NCBI GenBank assembly: GCA_937983635.1
Contig: CALJZR010000035.1
Coordinates: 1-5,577 of the forward strand
Direction of reading: 5' to 3'
DNA length: 5,577 nucleotides
Source: an uncultured bacterium
GTDB lineage: Bacteria; Patescibacteriota; Patescibacteriia; Patescibacteriales; UBA12465
In this document: piece after piece, positions 1-4,302 of the stretch
How positions within the stretch are numbered: the stretch's first letter is position 1
How the letters are laid out: each line of letters begins with the position of its first letter
Notes under the pieces: generated by a model
Told to the model about the DNA's origin: nothing
Seen by the model: only the letters and a program-made list of their open reading frames with translations
Database searches by the model: none
Program-made: the position numbers and the translations under genes

Positions 1-2
1 CA

Positions 3-29
3 AGCTCCTCTATTTTTAGATTGGGAGCT
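3..29. other. Imperfect hairpin at the window edge
   Basis: AGCTCC (3-8) pairs with GGAGCT (24-29), and inside it TCTA (9-12) pairs with TAGA (17-20) around a TTTT loop, leaving a 3-nt bulge (21-23). The sequence after it on the + strand is A-rich, so it is not a + strand intrinsic terminator. It could be the end of an upstream gene's transcript or part of a 5' leader of the transporter gene. The window edge prevents a decision. Confidence 0.35.
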
Positions 30-34
30 AAAAT

Positions 35-64
35 AAAAAGATAGGACCGATGTTCTATCTTTTT
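35..64 (+). terminator. Terminator-like hairpin just before the transporter gene
   Basis: Positions 35-47 pair with 52-64 as a 13-bp stem (one G-U pair) closed by a CGAT tetraloop. The 5' side begins with five A and the 3' side ends in five T, giving the form of a bidirectional intrinsic terminator. It ends only 10 nt before the first possible start codon at 75. It most simply terminates a gene left of the window. No promoter is recognisable between it and the gene, so it could also be a readthrough or attenuation point controlling the transporter-kinase gene. Confidence 0.55.
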
Positions 65-74
65 ATCGGCTATT

Positions 75-1373
75 ATGTCAATTATCGGAATGAAAAAAAT
101 ATTAAAGCCGGGACAATTGGCCGGCGCCTTAGCTATTATGCTGGCTGCTCTCCTTTGGAGTTTGGACGGCATGTTTTGGCGACCGCAATTCTATATCCTG
201 CCCGCCAGCCTGGTAGTTTTTTGGGAGCATTTTTTGGGCTTTGTTGTCTTGAGCCCCTTCCTCTATATTTACCGCGCCCAAATCAAGACTTTGAGTCGGA
301 AAAGCTGGGCGGCGGTTTTCTGGATTAGTTTGTTTGGCGGTTTGATTGGTACTGTCTATATTACTAAAGCTTTCTTTGCGGCCATGGACGGGGAAGTCAG
401 TTTTGCCACGGTCGTAATTTTACAGAAATTGCAGCCGGTCTTCGCTTTACTCTTGGCCCGTTTAGTTTTGAAAGAAAAACTACCCCGCGCTTTTTATCTT
501 TGGGCCTTTTTAGCAATTGCCGCCAGCTATGTTTTAGCTTTTGGAAAACAAGGTTTAGATATCGCTGCTATTGATTGGCGCCATAACGCCGCTTTGTTTG
601 CTTTCATTGCCGCTTTTGCTTTTGGTTCCTCCACCGTTTTTGGCAAGCGCATTGCTAATCATTTGGACTATAAGGCGGTGGCGGCTTTGCGCTTTGGCCT
701 GACTTCCGTCCTGGCTTTGATTTTAATCATGGTGAGTGGCACCGCTGTTCTTACTAAAACTATTAGCGGCACTCAGTGGCAGCTGCTGCTTCTCATTGTT
801 TTAACTAGCGGCGCCGGTGCCATGTTTATCTATTATTTCGGCCTGCGCCGTTTAAGTGCTTCGGCGGCTACTATCTTAGAATTATTCTGGCCTTTTTCCG
901 CTTTAGTTTTAGACTATATCTTTAACGATAGCTATCTCAACTGGGCGCAGAGTCTAGCCTTTCTGCTTTTGTTGTTTGCTTTCTTTAAGGTCTCGGCTTT
1001 AAGCCGTCCCAAGAAGATTATTTTTTCCGCCAAGGTAATTGCCGGTCAGGGTAAAGGGCGGACCATTGGTTTGCCCACGGCTAATCTTGATAAAAATGAC
1101 CTGGATATTCCGCACGGCATTTATGCTGTTAGGGTTTCTTTAGCAGGGAAAAATTATCAGGGCTTGATGCATTTTGGTTTTAAAGATATTTTTGCCGAGG
1201 CAGTCTCGCTGGAAGTTTTGATTAAAGATTTTTCTCAAGATATCTATGGTCAGACTTTGACCGTGACGGTGGTAGAGAAAATTAGGGAAGTGCAGAAATT
1301 TGCCGGCAAGGATGAGTTGCTCAGCGCGATTACTGAGGATTGGCGGGCTTTGGAAAGATTAGGGCTTAAATAA
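75..1373 (+). CDS. EamA/DMT-family transporter fused to a C-terminal riboflavin kinase domain
   Basis: The 432-residue product has two parts. Residues about 14-306 are hydrophobic and divide into roughly ten membrane helices in two similar halves, the EamA/drug-metabolite transporter pattern. Residues about 314-430 match the riboflavin kinase fold: a Gly-rich start (G324-K-G-R), the PTAN motif (334-337) whose Thr and Asn bind Mg-ATP in this family, HGIYAV (348-353), the expected catalytic Glu (E380 in SLEVLI), DF (385-386), YG (391-392), IR (403-404) and the terminal D422. The adenylyltransferase domain that usually precedes this domain in bacterial RibF is absent. Known family: some EamA proteins (RibN of rhizobia) import riboflavin, and flavokinase makes FMN from riboflavin and ATP. 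Inference: one protein imports riboflavin and traps it as FMN on the cytoplasmic side. The start could be ATG 75 or ATG 90 (Met6), the latter preceded by a weak CGGA. The fusion is one uninterrupted frame. The gene stands alone, with hairpins on both sides. Domain calls are strong; the substrate is inferred. Confidence 0.88.
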   Translation: MSIIGMKKILKPGQLAGALAIMLAALLWSLDGMFWRPQFYILPASLVVFWEHFLGFVVLSPFLYIYRAQIKTLSRKSWAAVFWISLFGGLIGTVYITKAFFAAMDGEVSFATVVILQKLQPVFALLLARLVLKEKLPRAFYLWAFLAIAASYVLAFGKQGLDIAAIDWRHNAALFAFIAAFAFGSSTVFGKRIANHLDYKAVAALRFGLTSVLALILIMVSGTAVLTKTISGTQWQLLLLIVLTSGAGAMFIYYFGLRRLSASAATILELFWPFSALVLDYIFNDSYLNWAQSLAFLLLLFAFFKVSALSRPKKIIFSAKVIAGQGKGRTIGLPTANLDKNDLDIPHGIYAVRVSLAGKNYQGLMHFGFKDIFAEAVSLEVLIKDFSQDIYGQTLTVTVVEKIREVQKFAGKDELLSAITEDWRALERLGLK

Positions 1374-1391
1374 TATATAAGGGTTTTATCT

Positions 1392-1418
1392 AAAAAACAG
1401 GCTGATAGCCTGTTTTTT
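1392..1418 (+). terminator. Intrinsic terminator after the transporter-flavokinase gene
   Basis: AAAAAACAGGC (1392-1402) is the exact reverse complement of GCCTGTTTTTT (1408-1418). T1403-A1407 can add a twelfth pair around a 3-nt loop. The stem ends in a run of six T and lies 18 nt after the stop codon. The matching A-tract means it could work on both strands. Confidence 0.88.
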
Positions 1419-1433
1419 GTGAGCTCTTTTTAT

Positions 1434-1460
1434 TTGACTATTTTTCATTTTTATATTAAT
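1434..1460 (+). promoter_or_regulatory. purM: Tentative purM promoter
   Basis: The 101 nt between the terminator and purM are AT-rich. TTGACT (1434-1439) is a good -35 box, but the best -10 candidate at a tolerable distance is ATTAAT (1455-1460), only 15 bp away. Other weak -10-like hexamers are TATTAA (1468-1473) and TAATAT (about 1494-1499). A promoter must lie here because the upstream terminator is strong, but its exact position is uncertain. Confidence 0.35.
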
Positions 1461-1519
1461 GTCAGGCTATTAATCGTTCTTAAAAAATAATCTTAATATT
1501 CACCTTAATCCCTCACAGC

Positions 1520-2698
1520 ATGAATAATAGTCAGTATGAAAACATGGGCGTTGACCCCGACAAAGACTCTGTCAGAGAATCTTTTGAAAAAATTATCAAC
1601 AATGAGTACCCTGGGGCTTTCGTGAACATTGTCACGGACCCCTTTGACCCTACCCGCGCCCTCACTCAACATCAGGATGGAGATGGTAGTAAATTTATCC
1701 AGCGCTTGCTCCACTACTACGAAACCGGCAATGCCAATATTTTTGGCGGCATGGTTGACGATGGCATCGGTATGAATGCTGGTGACATTGCTGCTAGCGG
1801 TTTTGTTTCTGGCCCCTGGCTTATTTCCGATGTGCTTGATTTAAGTCTATCGGGAGATTTAAAGAAAGTGGTTATGTCCGCTGTGGCCAGAAGATTTCAG
1901 GAACTTTTGTCCCTTTATGAAGACCATGGCTTCCAGATTAAATTTCTCGGCGGCGAGACGGCTGATCTTCCTGACCAGGTGCTCAGCGGTGTTTTCAACG
2001 TTGCGGTCACTGCCTGGAATCAGAAATCTGAGTTGATCACTGGCAATGTGCGGGCGGGCGACATTATCTTTGGCTTCAAAAGTGATGGCCAAGCGGCATG
2101 GGAAGACCAGCTTAACTCCGGTATTATGTCCAACGGCCTGACCATGGGGCGAACCGTTTTAATGCGGACGGATTACAATCAGAAATATCCGCAGCTTAAA
2201 GGGCGCAATGCCTACCGCGGTCGTTATCTGAGTAATGACTACCTCCAGGAATTATCCGGGATGTCAGTGGGGGAGGCTTTGACTTCACCGACACGTCAGT
2301 GGGCTTTCATCATCAAGAAATTGATTGACTTACTCAAAGAAGCCGGTGCTCTGCAATTTCTGCATGGTATCAGCATGAACACCGGCGGTGGCGCTACTAA
2401 AATCCGGCGCGTTGGTACTGGCGGCATTACTTATCGCAAACACATGCCCCCACCTCCGCCCATTTTCCGTTTAATTAAAACAGAAAGCAAAGAGCTTTGG
2501 CGCAACATGTATAAGAGTTTCAACTGCGGTATCGGCATTGATATCATCGGTGAACCCGATAAGGTATTTCTGGCTGCCGTTGAAGAGACTGCTAAATTAT
2601 GTCAGCTCCAGGCGCCGGTTTTGGGCGAATGTGTTGACTCCCTCCAACCTCAAAATGAGGTAATCCTGCGTACTCCTTTTGGGGAGTTTCAATATTAA
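1520..2698 (+). CDS. purM: PurM-like phosphoribosylformylglycinamidine cyclo-ligase (AIR synthetase), divergent
   Basis: AIR synthetase closes the imidazole ring of FGAM with ATP, giving aminoimidazole ribonucleotide, step five of cytosolic purine synthesis. Family signatures appear in order: YENMGVD (6-12; compare YKDAGVD in E. coli), the nucleotide-binding DGDGSK (53-58), DDGIGMNAGDI (80-90), GGETADLP (144-151), MSNGLTMGR (203-211), SPTR (256-259), NTGGGATK (287-294) and FNCGIGIDII (334-343). At 392 residues it is longer than the usual 345 or so. The N-terminal Gly-rich GGFGAL-type segment is not recognisable, and the region around 212-250 is expanded. Five consecutive prolines (310-314) sit where the family has a P-x-[IV]-F segment, so translation probably depends on EF-P. 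The start ATG has no Shine-Dalgarno sequence, but the YENMGVD motif just after it supports this start. No other purine gene is adjacent, and the gene is a single transcription unit between terminators. SelD, HypE and ThiL share the fold but fit the motifs less well. Confidence 0.85.
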   Translation: MNNSQYENMGVDPDKDSVRESFEKIINNEYPGAFVNIVTDPFDPTRALTQHQDGDGSKFIQRLLHYYETGNANIFGGMVDDGIGMNAGDIAASGFVSGPWLISDVLDLSLSGDLKKVVMSAVARRFQELLSLYEDHGFQIKFLGGETADLPDQVLSGVFNVAVTAWNQKSELITGNVRAGDIIFGFKSDGQAAWEDQLNSGIMSNGLTMGRTVLMRTDYNQKYPQLKGRNAYRGRYLSNDYLQELSGMSVGEALTSPTRQWAFIIKKLIDLLKEAGALQFLHGISMNTGGGATKIRRVGTGGITYRKHMPPPPPIFRLIKTESKELWRNMYKSFNCGIGIDIIGEPDKVFLAAVEETAKLCQLQAPVLGECVDSLQPQNEVILRTPFGEFQY

Positions 2699-2720
2699 GA
2701 TTTGTCGTTTTTTAGAAAAG

Positions 2721-2745
2721 AAAAGCTCCATTCCGGGAGCTTTTT
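2721..2745 (+). terminator. Intrinsic terminator of purM
   Basis: AAAAGCTCC (2721-2729) pairs with GGAGCTTTT (2736-2744) around a 6-nt loop, followed by T-rich sequence. It lies 22 nt after the purM stop and separates purM from the promoter that begins at 2749. Confidence 0.82.
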
Positions 2746-2748
2746 GAT

Positions 2749-2777
2749 TTGACAGGCTCTTAGACCCTGACTATAAT
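2749..2777 (+). promoter_or_regulatory. Consensus sigma70-type promoter of the structured RNA
   Basis: A perfect TTGACA (2749-2754) and a perfect TATAAT (2772-2777) are separated by the ideal 17 bp. Transcription should start near 2783-2785. It is the strongest promoter in the window. It starts almost directly after the purM terminator's T-tract and is not followed by a translatable ORF, which is typical of highly expressed stable RNAs. Confidence 0.88.
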
Positions 2778-2791
2778 AGGGATAACTGTAT

Positions 2792-2801
2792 AAGGAGGTG
2801 A
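2792..2801 (+). other. Ten-base Shine-Dalgarno-like sequence in the RNA 5' region
   Basis: AAGGAGGTGA is a perfect complement of the conserved 3' end of bacterial 16S rRNA. It starts about 8 nt into the predicted transcript. No ATG, GTG or TTG lies at ribosome-binding distance downstream, so it does not appear to serve an ORF. Part of it (2797-2801) can also pair inside the RNA with 2881-2887. None of the genes in this window has a comparable sequence. Confidence 0.5.
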
Positions 2802-3030
2802 CCGTTCTTTATATCAATTTTCAGACTTTACCTGTTGTTTTCGCGGTGGTTTTGATAGGTATTTCTGGAAATACGTTTTAGGTTACTAGTCGAACTTGCC
2901 CCCGAGTGCGATCTTGGGGAAAAGGACCATGACCTGTCGTGCGCGGCAGATAGTTCTTTTTAGTTCACTAGTTTTGCCTTTTCGGGCTGGATACAACGCT
3001 AATCGGTATCTTTATGTCCGAAAAAAGGCG

Positions 3031-3063
3031 GGCTGTTGCGATTCGTTCGCGGCAGCCTTTTTT
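3031..3063 (+). terminator. Intrinsic terminator of the structured RNA
   Basis: Positions 3031-3041 pair with 3047-3057 as an 11-bp GC-rich stem (two G-U pairs) with a TTCGT loop, followed by six T. It is a textbook rho-independent terminator. It lies about 20 nt before the -35 box of the Rrf2-suf promoter, so the RNA and the operon should be separate units. Confidence 0.92.
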
Positions 3064-3084
3064 CTTAGAGCGCCTTGATGGTGC

Positions 3085-3112
3085 TTGATTTTTTTAGGGA
3101 ATTAACTATAAT
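3085..3112 (+). promoter_or_regulatory. Promoter of the rrf2-sufCB operon
   Basis: TTGATT (3085-3090) and a perfect TATAAT (3107-3112) are separated by 16 bp. Transcription should start near 3119, giving a leader of about 26 nt before the ATG at 3145. The -10 box lies within the left arm of the inverted repeat 3102-3130 apart from its last base, so a bound repressor would block RNA polymerase. Confidence 0.8.
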
Positions 3113-3130
3113 GTATTTACTTATAGTTAA
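3102..3130. promoter_or_regulatory. Probable Rrf2 operator: perfect 10-bp inverted repeat
   Basis: TTAACTATAA (3102-3111) and TTATAGTTAA (3121-3130) are exact reverse complements separated by 9 nt. The 29-bp site covers the -10 box and the predicted transcription start of the gene for an Rrf2 regulator. Dimeric Rrf2 proteins bind palindromes of about this length, and autorepression is common in the family. The sequence does not obviously match the E. coli IscR type 1 or type 2 consensus. Which protein binds it is an inference from position. Confidence 0.72.
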
Positions 3131-3144
3131 ACTTTTATTATTCT

Positions 3145-3552
3145 ATGTTTCAAATTAGTGCCAAAACCGACTACGGTCTCTTAATAATGCTACAATTAGC
3201 TAATTTTTCCGGACAGGTTGTCCCCTTATCGCCTTTAGCTAAAAACTTAGGTGTGTCTTCTCCTTATCTCAGCCAGATTGCTAAATCTTTATCGGCGGCG
3301 GGATTAATTAAAAGCCGAGAAGGAGCCGGCGGCGGCTATTATTTAGCCCGTTCGGCCAAGAAGATAAAAGTGCTGGAAATTTTAGAAGCCTTGTCGGGCG
3401 AGATTAAGGTTCGCTGTGCCCACGGCGAAGCCAAGGCTTGTCCGCATTTTAAAGAATGCGGTTTGAAAAGTGCTTGGCCCTTGTTATTGGGCGATATCAA
3501 GCAAAGCTTAGCTAAACGCAGTTTGGCTTCGCTCTTAGCAAAAAAAATATGA
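3145..3552 (+). CDS. Rrf2-family (IscR/SufR-like) transcriptional regulator with three cysteines
   Basis: This 135-residue protein is an Rrf2 winged-helix regulator. The N-terminus (FQISAKTDYGLLIMLQLA) is the family's first helix. SSPYLSQIAKSLSAAGLI (38-55) is the recognition helix region, and REGAGGGYYLAR (58-69) is the wing with the family's RG-x-x-GGY-x-LA pattern. C91, C99 and C105 in the C-terminal region correspond to the Fe-S ligands of IscR, but the first spacing is Cys-x7-Cys rather than x5, and the position of IscR His107 is Lys108. H93 and H101 are nearby alternatives. As first gene of a suf operon it most likely senses Fe-S status and represses its own promoter through the inverted repeat at 3102-3130. 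The ATG has no Shine-Dalgarno sequence. The TGA stop overlaps the sufC start as ATGA, so the two are probably translationally coupled. Family assignment is secure; cluster type and effect are inferred. Confidence 0.9.
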   Translation: MFQISAKTDYGLLIMLQLANFSGQVVPLSPLAKNLGVSSPYLSQIAKSLSAAGLIKSREGAGGGYYLARSAKKIKVLEILEALSGEIKVRCAHGEAKACPHFKECGLKSAWPLLLGDIKQSLAKRSLASLLAKKI

Positions 3553-4292
3553 AAATGTTGGAAGTAGAAAATTTGACGGTCGCGGCCGGTGACAAAGAAA
3601 TTTTGCATGAGGTCAGCTTTAGCGTAGCTGAAGGCGAGAGTGTTGTAGTTATGGGTCCCAACGGTTCCGGAAAAAGCACTTTGGCTAATGTCTTGATGGG
3701 TCACCCCGATTATCAAATACTAAGCGGCAAGATTATTTTCCGGGGTCAGGACATTACCGCCGCTAAGCCGGAAGAAAAAGCGGCCGCCGGTTTATTCCTA
3801 GCTTTCCAGGAGCCGCGAGAAATTGCCGGCTTGGAATTATTTCCTTTTCTTTTTGATGCCTATAAGTCTCTACGCAGTGCTCGGGGGGAAGAAGCAGACA
3901 GTGTTTTTGCTTTTAAAGAAAAATTAGATTCAGAACTATCATCACTAGCCGTACAAAACGATTGGTCCTCTCGTCACCTTAATCAAGATTTTTCCGGCGG
4001 GGAAAAGAAAAAGGCAGAACTTTTGCAGTTAGCTTTAGCGGCTCCGCGCTTAGCCATTCTTGATGAAATTGATTCTGGTCTGGATGTTGATGCTTTAGAA
4101 GTAGCCGGACAAGCCCTTAGTCGTTTCAAAACAGAGCAGACTAGTATTTTAGCGGTGACCCACTATCAGCGGGTTTTAAAATATATTAAACCTGATCAAG
4201 TGTTAGTGATGTCAGGCGGACGGATTGTTAAAAGCGGTGGGGCTGACTTAGCGGCCCAATTAGAAAAGGAAGGTTTTGCGGGTTTGGAATAA
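3549..4292 (+). CDS. sufC: SufC, Fe-S cluster assembly ATPase
   Basis: SufC is the cytosolic ABC-type ATPase of the SufBCD scaffold complex; ATP hydrolysis by it drives the scaffold change needed to build Fe-S clusters. All ABC motifs are present: Walker A GPNGSGKST (36-44, K42), Q-loop Q87 in FLAFQEP, signature FSGGEKKK (148-155), Walker B LAILDE (168-173) followed by IDSGLD, and the H-loop H205 in THYQRVL. SGGEKKK, DEIDSGLD and THYQR are the SufC versions, which separate it from transport ABC proteins. The length of 247 residues is normal. The start at 3549 overlaps the Rrf2 stop (ATGA). ATG 3555 (Met3) is an alternative, but the overlap favours 3549. SufB begins 10 nt after its stop, so the three genes form one operon. 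Confidence 0.97.
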   Translation: MKMLEVENLTVAAGDKEILHEVSFSVAEGESVVVMGPNGSGKSTLANVLMGHPDYQILSGKIIFRGQDITAAKPEEKAAAGLFLAFQEPREIAGLELFPFLFDAYKSLRSARGEEADSVFAFKEKLDSELSSLAVQNDWSSRHLNQDFSGGEKKKAELLQLALAAPRLAILDEIDSGLDVDALEVAGQALSRFKTEQTSILAVTHYQRVLKYIKPDQVLVMSGGRIVKSGGADLAAQLEKEGFAGLE

Positions 4293-4302
4293 ATTATTAA
4301 CT

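Larger units (their letters stand above)
2784..3063 (+). ncRNA. Structured non-coding RNA of unknown family, about 280 nt
   Basis: This stretch has its own consensus promoter, its own intrinsic terminator and no credible ORF. By eye it folds into complementary segments. GGTGACC (2797-2803) pairs with GGTTACT (2881-2887, two G-U). TATCAA (2812-2817) pairs with TTGATA (2852-2857). A hairpin GTATTT-CTGG-AAATAC lies at 2859-2874. ACTAGT plus GAAC (2885-2890, 2892-2895) pairs with GTTC plus ACTAGT (2963-2972), one base bulged. Inside that helix are the hairpin 2900-2919 (7 bp) and the helix 2920-2927/2953-2960 (8 bp), which carries the hairpin 2934-2949 (CTGTCG/CGGCAG). GCCTTTTCGG (2976-2985) pairs with 3018-3029 with a 2-nt A bulge, and GGATAC (2989-2994) pairs with GTATCT (3006-3011). 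The first and fourth helices compete for 2885-2887. I see no tmRNA ends, RNase P core, SRP loop or obvious 6S bulge. It could also be a leader with a regulated terminator before the Rrf2-suf operon, but that operon has its own promoter. RNA identity is likely; function is unknown. Confidence 0.72.

Noticed and set aside
50..328. A 92-codon open frame overlapping the start of the transporter gene
   Set aside because: It begins inside the hairpin loop region, is in a different frame from the clearly recognisable transporter, and its product has no recognisable features.
2784..3063. Identification of the RNA as tmRNA, RNase P RNA, SRP RNA or 6S RNA
   Set aside because: There is no tRNA-like end or CCA, no GAGGAAAGTCC-type RNase P core, no GGAAG-type SRP tetraloop region, and the many-helix layout is longer and more branched than the single long bulged hairpin of 6S RNA.
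2896..3078. A 60-codon TTG-started open frame inside the RNA region
   Set aside because: It crosses the whole 3' half of the structured RNA and its terminator, has no ribosome binding site at its start and no protein-like pattern. It is an accident of the RNA sequence.
3339..3716. A 125-codon open frame on the minus strand across the rrf2-sufC junction
   Set aside because: It is antisense to two well-supported genes and encodes nothing recognisable.
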